Origin: Arbacia lixula
Taxonomy: Eukaryota > Echinodermata > Echinoidea > Arbacioida > Arbaciidae
Assembly (NCBI GenBank): GCA_963669155.1
Contig: OZ022587.1
Coordinates: forward strand, 22,737,574 to 22,801,573
DNA: 64,000 nt
Direction of reading: 5' to 3'
Shown here: positions 1 to 11,580 of the stretch, piece by piece
Layout of the letters: each line of letters starts with the position of its first letter
How positions within the stretch are numbered: position 1 is the stretch's first letter
The notes under the pieces: generated by a model
The model's database searches: none
What the model was told of the DNA's origin: nothing
What the model saw: the letters and a program-made list of their open reading frames with translations, nothing else
Program-made: the position numbers and the translations under genes

Positions 1-1754
1 ATTCCCCTTAACAAAGGATGTTGACCAAAACATGACAAAAGTCTCAGTTATAAACTCATGCCAACATTTTAATCCCACAAAGGTCAACATTTGATACATT
101 GCAATGCTACGATATTGATTCACTTACCTCTTTTCATTGACTAAGTTTGCTTGGATGATAAAGAGAAACTAAGCTGCATTTCTTTTTAAAAATGTGTTCC
201 AACTAAGAACAAATCCATTTTGAATGAATGTAGTATTTCTCCTTTTAATGCACTCATCACATTGGATATTATATATCAATTTGACTTTTTGTTTTCCCAA
301 TTTATTGCATGGTTTTTATTCGTGAAGTTGTAGAAATTAGTGCGGTGGAAAGGAAATGGCAAGCAAGAATGAGAAAGCAGACTTTGTCTGCCAAGCATTG
401 GTAATGAGGGTATGATGATCACTACAATGGCTCTCTGCACTTGAAAAACTGACACAGATTTCAAGGCAATATATTTTTTCCAATCATCTGTCAGTATCGA
501 TCACAATCTTCCTTCGCCGTACTCAATAAGCTGGCAGGTATGTTGCATGAATCATTATATGGGCTTTTATTGGATGAATTTGGGCTGTGCAAGGTACTTT
601 ATAAGTTCTTCTTTCGGTTGGATTAATCAACAAGGTATTTTATTTCCTAACGAGAAACATTAGTGATGAATAATTCTGAAGAGCAGAAGAACTAATGAGA
701 GAGTGAGCTACTGTAAGAGATTTGTTTCGGTCTGCCCCTAGCAACCCACCTCCTGTCACCAAGAAGTAGATCACAGATTGATCGACCTAAATCGGGAGTA
801 TCCAATGTCCGCACAAGCCACCCTCTGACCCCTCTAGACATTTCATCTCCCGGCCCAACTTGCCCCCGCTCCCCACCCTTGCCCCCCTGCTCCCTAAATA
901 CGCACCCCTTCTAAGGTATCATAAGCGCCCCTGGATAGAATAAATGTGTACTTTTAATATTCCTCCTCGCAATCCTCCACTCGTAGGGACAGCCGTCCAA
1001 AGCCGTCTCCCGATCAAGAAGACAATCTCTTCCAGGGGTAAGAACCTGAATCCCATAGACGGGCGTCAGTTCCCTCTGGGTGCCCCCTTACCGACCCCCA
1101 TGTTCCAAATCTTTGCACCCCTCCGGACACTCCCAACACCCCTTAATGAATCCTGCAAGATCGCCCCCCAAAGAAACTGCTCCCAGATCTATCGCCTGGT
1201 GCTGTCCATCTCAGGCCATCTTTTGTGCCAACATCAAACAAATAAGACAGGTGGAGCAACAGTCATATTTACCAGTCTTAACCCGGGAGAAAGGCGCTGG
1301 CCAATGCCCATTCTTCGGTATCAATGGTAACCACTTAGGCCTAATTCTTGTCCCATTTCGGCACACATATTAATAACCCCGGTATTTGGAGTGAATGGCT
1401 TCTGCAAACAAAGAGGCACTGGGTGTATGTAGGGAGGGGCCTTAGCAAAAGGAACCCTCTTTGGAAGCTGAGGCAGTGGTAATGCGATCTGAGAAAGTAG
1501 GTTTTCATATCTCCAGCATGAATAGTTTGCCCTTGGTCAAACTTGGCCCAGACTCGAGGCAATGGTGCTTGGTCTGAATCGGGACAAAGGATACTTCAAG
1601 AAACAAACAAATAAGGCCGTCCCACAAAAAAAATCCTACATCACGAATGGGCCACAGTTTCTCCTACTACTTTGCAATTTGGTCTGTGATATTCCCATTT
1701 TATTTAATTACCATTTTTGTCTTAAATCTTGCCAAGGGGTAAGGGTCTGAGTAA
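1..1754. other. Unique non-coding DNA, nothing recognised
   Basis: No gene or repeat family was recognised. Short open frames around 944-1373 have no domain-like composition and overlap each other in different frames, which suggests chance. The part from 725 to 925 is C-rich, unlike the AT-rich flanks. Confidence 0.5.
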
Positions 1755-1759
1755 AGGGT

Positions 1760-1913
1760 CCAGGGCCCTGTTGCACTTGATGGTTGTTATTGATGGTAAC
1801 TTTGGTTTCTATGGAAACCTTAAATTTGATTGGCTGTTAAATGATGTGTCCATGCTTAGTTACCATTTTTGGCAGTTACCACTAATGGCTAGTTTTATGC
1901 AATGGGGCCCAGG
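1760..1913. mobile_element. Small palindromic MITE (GGGCCC-ended family)
   Basis: The two ends are near-perfect inverted repeats: CCAGGGCCCTGTTGCA at 1760-1775 pairs with TGCAATGGGGCCCAGG at 1898-1913. The interior carries paired 'gttacca/tggtaac' segments and the segment tttctatggaaac followed by aatttgattggct. The same interior recurs at about 62032-62058. The 154-bp size, terminal inverted repeats and lack of coding capacity fit a non-autonomous DNA transposon. No target-site duplication is obvious. Confidence 0.6.
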
Positions 1914-3274
1914 TAAAATATAGGTATATGTATGGTTCTGGTGAAGTCTATTTAATAGAATGAGATAGTTTCAATGTTTGGCGTCTATATAAAATGGGGA
2001 TTTGACCATACTGGTGTAGACCAAATAGCCATACCAGCTTTGACGACAGGAAGTGGTGAGGAGACACGTTCACATGAAGATCTGTGACGCATTGCACTTT
2101 TTCACCCCTTCTTTGTTCAACCACAATATTTTCTAAACCTAGATTTCCACTTTCTCTTACATTTCAAATGTGACAGGAATTTCAAAAGAACAAAGTCGCA
2201 TCTGTGTGAGGTGTACCGCAAATCAGCCACTTGCGTGTGGAGCATTTTCCTCAATTTAGTTTCAAATGGACTCAATTGCATTACGAACACAAAACACAAG
2301 AACATCTAAGAACTCCTTCAGTTTACACCGAAAGAATGTACCACATTTGGAGGAAATATTGGACGCTCCAGCTTCAGTGTTTATTTTCATCTCAAAAAAG
2401 GGGAACTTGTCAAAACAGATGGTTACTCACAAAACGCGGGAGGAAAAATTTAGAATAACAGATACTCTGTCACTGAATGCAAGTTTCTGTTACAAGAAAA
2501 AGTGCAGGAAGTGACAATTTTCTTGGAATGTTTGCTGTAGACCAATAACGCTCACTGGCTGGAAGCAAATTATCTCTTAAATTTGTGGATTGACGAAGCA
2601 GCAGAAACGTAAAACCGGAAGGGATGAAGATACAGAGAGCCTGTTGGTGTAAAGTGCAACATGGAATGATGACATATTCTTCATCTTAATACAAATGGTC
2701 ATGAGATTTGTCTATGTGCTGACAAGACAAGCAATAAAAATGGCTTCTCTTCCATATATTCCATAAATGTTTTTTTCAAAATATTGTAAAACTTTTACCC
2801 TTTTTTGGACAAAGGATATTGTACATGTACCACAAACACATCTACAAAAACAAAAGTTGAACTCACCTGTTGATTATGAAGGTGATGAAAGAAGATGGTG
2901 TTGCCAATTTGAGATCATGAAATGAGAAACAAAGATAAAGACCACAAAATATTAGAATGTAACATATGATAATGAACTGACATGCTACTAAGGGCAGTAA
3001 CCTTCAGGTGATTCTTCTGTTTTTAAAGTTGGCTTTTTATGGTTGATACCGGTACAAAGCCGCAACAGACTTTAAGTCAACATTCTACGAGACATTGACC
3101 TTTACTGTCTGTGAGTAATGGACAGATAAAGGCATATTTTCTGAATAAAATCAACAAAGCTGATTAAACACTCCACAGTAATATGACCCTACGATTGAGG
3201 ACATCACCTGCAAGGGGGAGCTCCATTTCACAAACTACTCTTTAAATCAAGGTACGCTGCACATCATAACTCAA
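1914..3274. other. Unique non-coding DNA, nothing recognised
   Basis: AT-rich sequence without a credible reading frame, tandem repeat or inverted-repeat element. The overlapping short frames at 2231-2514 are in different phases and show no recognisable motif. Confidence 0.5.
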
Positions 3275-3541
3275 TTTTATTTAATCCATATATCAATATT
3301 TCCATAATTCATATTTCTATTGTTATGGCATATTTCATATTTACATAATTCATATCTATATTTCCATAATTCATGGATCATCCAATCCAATTCATATTTT
3401 CTAAGATGATTAATATTCATACTCCATCGTTACGGATATTATGATTTTTAATAATACATATTTCTATTGTTTAGAACAATGGGGATTAGTTATGACGTTA
3501 ATTCATAAACACAAATATAATACAATCATGTTGGTATGTAA

Positions 3542-3577
<36 letters not shown>

Positions 3578-3670
3578 TTTAATATAATCTATATATCATA
3601 TCTACATCATGCAATACCATTTATATATCATATATATATTTACAAATATCATATATCATATCAATGATTC
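3275..3670. repeat. AT-rich block with a (TA)n microsatellite
   Basis: A pure TA dinucleotide run covers 3544-3575. It sits in about 400 bp that repeats variants of 'ttcatat' and 'ccataattcatat' on one strand. A compositionally similar block lies at about 46430-46680. The structure suggests slippage-derived low-complexity DNA; no gene is visible. Confidence 0.75.
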
Positions 3671-4525
3671 CATAAAACAATGAAGTACTTCAGAAAATAA
3701 TTTACACTCTAACCTGAAAAGGAGGCGCAACTTTCCTATTTAGATCTAAAAAAAAAAGTCAATTTCTGTTTGGACATGGGAATGACCTCTTTTTGATCTA
3801 ATCAGTGCCTGAGCTGAAGGGGTTGAGGTGGAGTACATCGCACCGGTCTTTTGTGGTGTTTTTGGTGGAAAATGAGTCATATTTTCTGACCCGGGGACTT
3901 GTTTATCCATCCGTCTGAGACATGAGAGGGGGCCAATTAACAGCAGGCATGTCTGTATGTGTCAGCAGAAGTCAAAACATTCCACGCCACCCAACAAATT
4001 AATCTGGGGCGTGAAACTGGAGCCAAACTGGACTGCAAGAACAAAAGGGAGGGCTAGCTTGAAGAGGGAGGAAGGGCGGAAGATGATTAATACGGTGGCA
4101 AATATGATTCGGAAGTTGAAGGAGAAATATGGAGATGAGTGAATATGAGTTGGCGTTAAGGATTAAATCTTGCCGAGGGGCGTTCTGTGATTGCTGCCCT
4201 AGAGGGGGGAGTCCTCGCCCCCCTACTCTTCTAGAAATCTCCGCTGGGGGCCGCGGGGAAAAGAGGAGGAGCTCAACAATTTGGGAAATATTCCCAGGCC
4301 CCCAGGAAAAATGGGAAATACCCTTTTTCTGTCAGTTTGAAAGTGGGATTTCTTGAAATGATTGAATGAGCATGGAAAGTTTGCATTCCTGAGGGTGAGG
4401 CCGTAAGTGAAATTCCAATTGATTGAGCAATGTTCAGACAAAGAATCACGACAATAGAATTATCCATTTCCAGACAAAGAATGAAGAAGAAGAAAGGGAG
4501 GCTCGTTGGGAATTGGACTGTATGA
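3671..4525. other. Unique DNA upstream of the LINE
   Basis: No recognisable gene. A GC-rich patch (4170-4310) is inserted in AT-rich sequence. An in-frame TGA at 4523-4525 closes the LINE ORF1 frame, so the join between host DNA and the truncated LINE is probably near this point. An ORF1 part in another frame further upstream cannot be excluded. Confidence 0.45.
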
Positions 4526-4930
4526 AGACATAACACAATAGTCTGCACAACAAAGTCAATAAAGCCAGATGACATATCCTCATGCCATCGAATGGGACGG
4601 CAGCGTACAGACGGCAAACCAAGACAAGCCATCGTCAGGTTTGTGGCCAGACGGAAGAGGGATCAATTTTTTGATGCCCGCTTTAAACTCAAGGGCAACG
4701 ACCGCTACAAAGGACTCTTTATTAACGAAGATCTGACCACCCTGCGCTATGCTGTTCTCATGACTGCAAAGAAGGCTCCCCGTGTTAAAGGTGCATCAAC
4801 GAAGCATGGGACAATAATCTGTAAAATGGATGACGATAGCTACACAGTTCTTCGAACCCCGGATGACCTCTTTGACATTGGACTGGACAACATCAACTAC
4901 AGGGATTTTAAGCTCCACCTTGTTGATTAA
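4526..4930 (+). pseudogene. LINE ORF1 remnant (C-terminal RNA-binding-type domain)
   Basis: ORF1 proteins of LINEs coat the element RNA. Only the C-terminal part is left here. The first ATG at 4592 gives 112 residues, but codons upstream in the same frame continue the homology-like segment (DDISSCHR just before MGRQR), back to a TGA at 4523-4525. The start at 4592 is therefore inside the domain, not a true start. Motifs typical of this ORF1/baculovirus-FP-like domain are visible: HRMGRQR, a basic stretch IVRFVARRKRD, and a strand pattern ending in VLRTPDDLFDIG. It ends in TAA, 43 nt before ORF2 and in a different frame. The family assignment is recognition by pattern, not by search. Confidence 0.7.
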
Positions 4931-4973
4931 ATATGGGATGTTGGTATCCATAGCACCACTCTCATAACACATA

Positions 4974-7949
4974 ATGGATGACCATGATTCAGATTTTGAG
5001 GTTCTAAATTATAATTTAACTCCAGATTCATTTGATGAAACTTTACACCAACCGATAACAAATTCGTTTTCTTTGACTCATGTTAACATTCGATCATTGG
5101 GGAAGAATTTTGATGAATTGTCTTTTTTATACGACCACACTTTGAAATCCAAATTTGACATTATCTGTTTATCAGAAGTATGGAATATACGTAACACAGC
5201 AATGCTAGGTATGTCAGGATATACACTCGAGGTAAAATGTAGGAAGGATAACGCGAGAGGAGGTGGAGTGGGAGCTTACATTCGTTCATCCCTTAAGTAT
5301 AATATTCTAGAATATGAATTATTACATGCAGAAAGCCTTTGGCTTGAGATTAGCGTCAATAAAAAAAGAGTTGTTGTTGGTATAATATATCGGAAACCCA
5401 ACACTGATGTTTCCGAATTTCAAGATAGCCTGTTAAATGTACTAGCAGATCTAAAACTAGATAAGACAAATTGTTTTCTGTTGGGAGATTTTAATATTGA
5501 TTTGCTGGATAAGGAGGACAAGGTTGAGCAATTTGCAACAGCGTTGAATTGTACAGGTTTACAACAATTGATTGCATCACCGACAAGAGTAACAAATTCA
5601 TCATCTTCTCTAATTGATCATGTTTACACCAATTTCAATGCTTCTACTATCCATGCGGGTGTTCTAGAAACTGATGTATCTGACCACTTTCCTATATTTG
5701 TGGTTTTTGAAAATTGTAAATCTGGAAACAAAGGTTACCAAAAGAAAGTAACAAGTCGTACCTTTAAGAATTACAAAATTGAAGAGTTTCATGAAGATCT
5801 GGCCAAAATCAGATGGGATCTTGTACTCAAGGAAAATGACATTCACAAGTGTTATGCCAACTTTTTTGATATGTTTAAAAATATTTGTGATAAACATGCC
5901 CCTGTGTTCACACAAAAGTCTATGAACAAGAAAAATGTAGCTAAAAAACCGTGGATAACGAAAGGGATCCTTAAATCCATAGGGAAAAAGCACAAATTGT
6001 ACTCTAAATATAAATCATCAAATTTTGATGTGCAATATGAGGGAAGTTATAAAAGATATAGAAATACCCTGACCTTAGTTATTAAAAATGCTAAACGTAA
6101 ATATTATAGTGATATTTTAGAACAAAACAAACACGATACCAGTAAAACATGGAAGACTATCAATGAGTTACTAAATCGAGTAAATGCCTCAACAAAATCA
6201 ACTGATGTTCAGAAGTTAAGAATTGTACGAAATGGAGAAAGTACAACTACATGTGATGATTGTGAAATTGCTTCTGAATTTAATCAATTCTTTGTAAGTG
6301 TAGGACCAAATCTAGCTGATGAAATACCAGTAATCGATACAGATTGTACATCGTATTTGGGGTCTAAGCAAAATAGGTCATTATTTTGGAAGCCAGTGAC
6401 AGAAAATGAAATGTTAAATCACCTACATGCTACCGATATGAGGAAAGCATGTGGGTATGATATGCTGCCTGCACGGCTCGTAAAAGATGCTGCAGTTTAT
6501 ATAACGACACCATTGACTCACATTATCAATTTATCATTACAAGAAGGCAAATTTCCTGATGCTTTAAAGATAGCTAAAGTAATACCTGTTTACAAAAAAG
6601 GGTCCAAAGAAGTTCCAGGAAATTATAGGCCAATCTCAATATTGCCAGTTTTAGGGAAAATTTTTGAAAAGATTGTTAATAATAGGTTAATGGATTTTTT
6701 AGAAGTTAACAATATTTTGCAGCAACATCAATATGGCTTTCGTAAAAAATATAGTACAAAGTTATCGATTATCAATTTAACAAATACCCTTTTGAAATCA
6801 CTGGATGATGGGAAAATCACACTCGGGCTCTTTATTGATTTTCAGAAGGCATTCGATACCATAAACCACAACATTCTCCTAAGAAAGCTATCACACTATG
6901 GAATACGTGGTGTCGCTTTACAATGGTTTGCAGACTACCTTTGCAACAGACATCAGTTTGTGAAATACAAAGATACAATGTCATCTAATTTGAATATATC
7001 ATGTGGAGTCCCGCAAGGATCAGTGCTGGGACCAACACTCTTTTTGATTTATATTAATGACTTGCCTAATTCCACTCAGTACTTTAATTTCAGATTGTTT
7101 GCTGACGATTCAAATCTGTTCCACACTTTTGAGGTGGGCAAAGCGGAGATTGATATGCACTTAGTTAATACGCATTTGGAAAAAGTCCAGACATGGTGTT
7201 ATGCTAACAAGGTCACAATCAACCTAAAGAAAACTAGTTACATGTTGATAAGAAGTAGAAGACGATCTGTGAAGGTTAACGGTGCTCTTGAAATATCTGG
7301 CTCAGAAATATCTGAGGTAAATATGGCCTCATTTGTAGGACTTCAAATTGATAATCACCTTACATGGGGAGAACATATCAAAATGGTTAATAAGAATGTT
7401 CGTAAAAAGGTTGGTATTTTATTCAGACTCAGGCATTTTGTCCCACAGAATGTATTATTGATGTTGTATCAGGGGTTAATACAGCCACACCTTTCATATG
7501 GCATTGAAGTGTGGGGAAGTACCTACGAGACTAACTTAAAATGCATATTGTATTCCCAAAAGATGGCAATGAGAGCAATTACCTTTAGTTCATGGAGAGC
7601 TCATTCAAGACCTTTGTTCCACAAGTTAAAGATACTGGATGTTTACAATCTACACTTCTTGTCGGTTTCAACTTTTGTATATGATTTAGTTAATAACAAC
7701 CTTCCTCACACTCTAATACAATATTGTCAAGTGATAGATCACAGGTTTGCCACTAGAGGAAAAGATCAGGGACAGCTATATATACCTAAGTGTAAAACAA
7801 CACAAGGCCAATTTTCAATATCTTACATTGGAGTAAAATTATGGAATCGTATCCCAAAAGACATTAGAGAAATGAAAACTAGAGTTGCTTTCCGAAAGCT
7901 GTTAATGAAGTATTTAATGGAGCTTTCAGTTTCAACAGGAAACTGTTAA
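4974..7949 (+). CDS. LINE ORF2: APE endonuclease plus reverse transcriptase
   Basis: The 991-codon frame has no stops or frameshifts. Residues 34-245 form an exonuclease/endonuclease/phosphatase fold: HVNIRSL (36-42), LSEVW with the catalytic Glu at 68, LLGDFN (169-174), SLIDH (212-216) and the terminal SDHFP (237-240). These cleave target DNA to prime reverse transcription. The reverse transcriptase spans about 530-800: NYRPISIL (550-557), QYGFRKKYST (586-595), LFIDFQKAFD with Asp622, GVPQGSVLGP (678-687), and the catalytic FADD with Asp711/Asp712. A C-terminal region with HLSYGIEVW follows the thumb. No RNase H domain or gag-knuckle zinc finger is evident. The Met at 4974 is chosen because it is the first in frame and precedes the endonuclease by a normal short leader. 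All catalytic residues are present, so the enzyme may still be functional. The copy is probably young, although the 5' truncation means it likely lacks its own promoter. Confidence 0.93.
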   Translation: MDDHDSDFEVLNYNLTPDSFDETLHQPITNSFSLTHVNIRSLGKNFDELSFLYDHTLKSKFDIICLSEVWNIRNTAMLGMSGYTLEVKCRKDNARGGGVGAYIRSSLKYNILEYELLHAESLWLEISVNKKRVVVGIIYRKPNTDVSEFQDSLLNVLADLKLDKTNCFLLGDFNIDLLDKEDKVEQFATALNCTGLQQLIASPTRVTNSSSSLIDHVYTNFNASTIHAGVLETDVSDHFPIFVVFENCKSGNKGYQKKVTSRTFKNYKIEEFHEDLAKIRWDLVLKENDIHKCYANFFDMFKNICDKHAPVFTQKSMNKKNVAKKPWITKGILKSIGKKHKLYSKYKSSNFDVQYEGSYKRYRNTLTLVIKNAKRKYYSDILEQNKHDTSKTWKTINELLNRVNASTKSTDVQKLRIVRNGESTTTCDDCEIASEFNQFFVSVGPNLADEIPVIDTDCTSYLGSKQNRSLFWKPVTENEMLNHLHATDMRKACGYDMLPARLVKDAAVYITTPLTHIINLSLQEGKFPDALKIAKVIPVYKKGSKEVPGNYRPISILPVLGKIFEKIVNNRLMDFLEVNNILQQHQYGFRKKYSTKLSIINLTNTLLKSLDDGKITLGLFIDFQKAFDTINHNILLRKLSHYGIRGVALQWFADYLCNRHQFVKYKDTMSSNLNISCGVPQGSVLGPTLFLIYINDLPNSTQYFNFRLFADDSNLFHTFEVGKAEIDMHLVNTHLEKVQTWCYANKVTINLKKTSYMLIRSRRRSVKVNGALEISGSEISEVNMASFVGLQIDNHLTWGEHIKMVNKNVRKKVGILFRLRHFVPQNVLLMLYQGLIQPHLSYGIEVWGSTYETNLKCILYSQKMAMRAITFSSWRAHSRPLFHKLKILDVYNLHFLSVSTFVYDLVNNNLPHTLIQYCQVIDHRFATRGKDQGQLYIPKCKTTQGQFSISYIGVKLWNRIPKDIREMKTRVAFRKLLMKYLMELSVSTGNC

Positions 7950-8227
7950 ATTGTCGCTTGTTGTGTTTCCCGTTTGTGTGGAAATCAAGATTGTATGAGA
8001 TGTCTAGATTATTCTTCTTTTTCTTTTAATTTTTACAGCAGTATGACTTAAAGTAGTTGTCAAGTATAGTTTATAAGATATTACTCTTATATCTAAGAGA
8101 TATTTTACAATAATTTACATGCATACTTCTTTATACATGTATTCATCATTACCATTACATGTACTAGTGCTTACGCAATCAGTAGCCAAAGATGATTTTT
8201 TTGTTACTGCCGTACTAATGAATTAAA

Positions 8228-8268
8228 GGAATCAGGCTCGACTAGCACTTGTGCTAACTTCTGATTCC
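8228..8268 (+). promoter_or_regulatory. Nested hairpin in the LINE 3' UTR
   Basis: The 8-bp arms GGAATCAG (8228-8235) and CTGATTCC (8261-8268) are perfectly complementary. Inside them AGCAC (8244-8248) and GTGCT (8251-8255) pair with a TT loop. Stem-loops near the 3' end are known recognition sites for the cognate reverse transcriptase in several LINE clades. That role is inferred here from position and structure. Confidence 0.6.
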
Positions 8269-8482
8269 CATTAACAACATTCACTTATGTATAAAATTGT
8301 GTACAATGCTGCATCATAAGTAATATGCTTTATTTCTACATCCATTGTTAGATTCATGCCAGTTTTGTTTGATAATTTATTTCGTTCTTTCTTTGTTAAT
8401 TCAGTCAAGTACATACAATTTCTTGGTATTGCTATTGATGATGTTGAAGTTGTTAATAAATTCAAAATTCAATTCAAATTCA

Positions 8483-10149
8483 TATACATGTATGCCTCAC
8501 TGATATCTTAGTCGGACAGAAAAGTTGTTTGTCTACAGAAAATCTCCCAGGGAGCCCTGTTTAGACACGTGGTAAGATTTTTATATGATTTTTATATCTG
8601 CACAACGTACTCAGGTACTGTCAAAGCTGCTTCACCATACACCGGTATTGAAGGACCACCTGCCTATAGAGACCATATTTCTTGTTCTCCTTGAACAATG
8701 TTTCTCATTGAAACCTGTATTCAAGTACCCTGTACATACAGACCACCTGCTCAAACAGACATTTCTCGTCTTGCTCCAGTGTACCTTATATACAGGTCTC
8801 ACTGTAGTTCGCTCAAATCAAAACACACCTGAATCTTAGCAGAGGTAAGCTTGAATTTGCTCACAATTGTGGAGTTGACTTTGTTCATGCGTGAATGAAT
8901 ATATGGTAAGAAAGACAACCACGTAAAGATTGGTACAATTGAACCAACCTGTTTCACTACAGAAACAAAATGATCCATCGACCTACAATAGAATACATTA
9001 AATTCACTGCAGAAATGGTCCACTATACCCAAAAGGTGACAAGAAAAACTTCCTTTCATGCTCCAGGAAAGGAACTCAGCACAAACCGAGAAAGACTTGC
9101 CACAAAATCACATCTCTCGCACTGAAGACATGCAGTCACAGCGATTACAAACAAATCATTCATCATTCTGTCAAGATTACTGGGACAAACGGAGAGAGAC
9201 GCAGTCAGCGGAAACCGCCCCAAGCAAAAAAATGGTTGGATAATCCACTATTTCAATCAATTTGTCAAGTTGTCACTTTATTTTCATTTTGTTTTACTTC
9301 TTCCATGAAGAAAAGAAACACAAAGGCAATGCTACCTTATATGGGAGATTAAATGGAATCTCAAACCACGAATGGGGAAAAGGAGAAACTTGTTGTTTGC
9401 TTGACTACAAAGTTATTATCACGCTGAAAACATACCTTTTATCCATAAATATGTCACATGAAATGGCCATAAGTTTCAAATTCTGCAGTCAGTGAGTGAT
9501 TTAAATCAAATTCAGCCATGGCGCATGATATCATCACTCCAATTTTTCTTATTTCTACTGCTCTTCTTTCATATGAATATTTCTGAAATTGAAAAAGATA
9601 TATCACAAACTGGAGGGAATATTGTGAAATAATATTAGTGAGAGGGGAGGGATGGGGGATATATTGACAATGCACTTCACACAATAGGCATATAAGAATC
9701 CTAATCCTTTGTTTCTGCCAAACATTCACTCTACCAGCTTACTCGTGCAATGTGTCATGACTTTAATTAAAAACATCTTTTTGTCATCTCACTTTGGTTT
9801 ATCAAAATATGAGCAAGAGAGAGAGGGTTGGGTACTAATCAGACCAACATGAATAGCAATGTTGTTTTAATCTAAAGAGCCCCAAGGATGTTAGGGCACA
9901 AGTCACTTTTTTCTTCAGATAAACCTCATTTCCATGAAAATTAGATTTTGGGATATGATTGCATTAGTGGAGTAATAAAAAAGATATGGTTTCACATCAT
10001 CCTTTTGACATCATTTCAGAAAGAAAATATTGCTCTTTTGAAATGTCAAACTTAATGGCTTTGATTACACTTAACCAAAATAATCAATGAGGTATTCAAG
10101 CATGTAAAATGATTTTTTTTTCCATGCCATGATTTTTTGCTGAGGAGAA
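8483..10149. other. Unique non-coding DNA, nothing recognised
   Basis: No domain-bearing reading frame or clear element. The part 8625-8800 contains several near-repeats of a phrase like 'cctgtatacagaccacctg', a possible decayed tandem repeat. The rest is AT-rich single-copy-like sequence. Confidence 0.45.
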
Positions 10150-10455
10150 TGTACTCCAGCTTTAGCTACCCAATATTTCTACCATCCTTTCTCCTGTCAC
10201 TCCCCACTCCTTTCTTTCACTCTTTCTCTATTGCTTTTTCTCTTGTCTGTGCCGATCTCTCTCCCTCACTACACGGTTATCGCCCCTCACCCCTCTTTAC
10301 ATGTATCTCATTGTCTTTCCCCCTCTCCCGCTCCATCTTCCCCCATTTTCTATATTCCTCCCTTTCTTCATCTCTCTCCTTCTCTATCTCTCTCCTTCTC
10401 TATCTCTCTCCTCTCATCTCCTCCTTTGTCTCTGCACCCCTCTCATCATTTCTAC
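10150..10455. repeat. Pyrimidine-rich (CT/TCC) low-complexity tract
   Basis: About 300 bp of nearly all C and T on the plus strand, with repeated 'ctatctctctccttct' units around 10370-10410. Open frames here are artefacts of the simple sequence. Confidence 0.8.
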
Positions 10456-10639
10456 AGTTGTGAGGGCCCACACTGACAGGTGAGTGGAGGGATGCGGGGG
10501 CCCTAGCAACCACTTCACGAGGGTACTTAGAGCACAAAGATGTTGAACAGGGGTGCGAGATAGGCGCTTAGTGACGCTAGGATCGGGGTGGAGAGGGTCA
10601 CCATGATCTGATGTGAGGGAGTCAATATAGGGAAAGTCA

Positions 10640-11580
10640 TCTACAGAAGTGAGGAATTAGGAGAGGCAAAGCAAACAGGGGTGCCAGTTCTGGAGGGGGT
10701 GCTTCCTCTACAGAAGGGTACAAAGATGAGGGGTGTGGTATCAGGGGATAAGGAGGAGACAGGGGTGAGAAGGAGAGGGAGAGAAGAAAGAGGGAGTTGG
10801 GAGAGGAGGAGAGGAGAAAGAGGGAGTTAGGGAGGAGGAGAGGGAGGAGGAGAGACAAAGCAAACAGTGGTGCCAGTTCTGGAGGGGGTGCTTCCTCTAC
10901 AGAGGGGTTAGAAGATGAGGGGTGTGGTATCAGGGGATAAGGAGGAGACAGGGGTGAGAAGGAGAGGGAGAGGAGAAAGAGGGAGAGGAGAAAGAGGGAG
11001 TTGGGGAGGAGGAGAGGGAGGAGGAGAGGGAGGAGGAGAGACAAAGCAAACAGAAGGGTGCAAAGATGAGGGGTGTGGTATCAGGGGGATAAGGAGGAGG
11101 AGACAGGGGTGAGAAGGAGAGGGAGAGAAGAAAGAGGGAGTTGGGGGAGGAGGAGAGGAGAAAGAGGGAGTTGGGGAGGAGGAGAGGGAGGAGGAGAGGG
11201 AGGAGGAGAGACAAAGCAAACAGAAGGGTGCAAAGATGAGGGGTGTGGTATCAGAGGGTGGGCACAGGGGGAAGAGGAGGAGGAGACAGGGGTGAGGAGG
11301 ACAGGGAGAGGAGAAGACAGAGGAAGTTAGAGGAGGAAGAGAGGGAGGAGGAGAGAGAGGAAGAGGGTTTGAAGATGAGGGGTGTGGTATTGGGGTGAGG
11401 GAGGACAGAGGGGAGAAGAGAAGGAGGAGACAGAGGTGAGGAGAGAGAGGAGGAGAGAGAGGAGAAGGAGGAGACAGGGTTGAGAAGAAAAGGGAAAAAG
11501 AGAGGGAGGAGAGAAACCAGGGAGGCAAGAGGGTGGAATGGGAGAGAGAATCAATATGGGTGGGGAGCAGGAAGTGTAAC
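10640..11580. repeat. Purine-rich minisatellite, five irregular units of 139-189 bp
   Basis: The phrase gatgaggggtgtggtat recurs starting at 10725, 10914, 11065, 11235 and 11374, so unit spacing is 189, 151, 170 and 139 bp. Each unit continues into 'gaggagacaggggtga' and GGA/GAGA-rich sequence of varying length. The first two units also share 'gccagttctggagggggtgcttcctctac'-like text. Length variation comes from the GA-rich part. The long reading frames on both strands are by-products of the repeat. Confidence 0.85.

Larger units (their letters stand above)
4526..8482 (+). mobile_element. 5'-truncated LINE (CR1/L2/Jockey-like group) with intact ORF2
   Basis: This is a non-LTR retrotransposon in the order: C-terminal part of ORF1, a 43-nt spacer, complete ORF2 (APE-type endonuclease plus reverse transcriptase, no RNase H seen), and a 3' UTR with a hairpin at 8228-8268. 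Imperfect AATTC-type repeats at about 8457-8482 may be the 3' terminal tail. The 5' end is lost within ORF1, as is usual for target-primed reverse transcription products. No long terminal repeats or poly(A) tail are seen. The exact clade needs a reverse-transcriptase tree; the ORF1 type and the hairpin/microsatellite 3' end favour the CR1/L2 side of the Jockey group. The 3' boundary is uncertain: the element could end soon after 8270. Confidence 0.85.

Noticed and set aside
944..1330. 128-codon plus-strand frame in C-rich DNA
   Set aside because: It overlaps a second frame and has no motif or plausible splice context.
5664..5993. 109-codon minus-strand frame
   Set aside because: It is a shadow of LINE ORF2 on the opposite strand.
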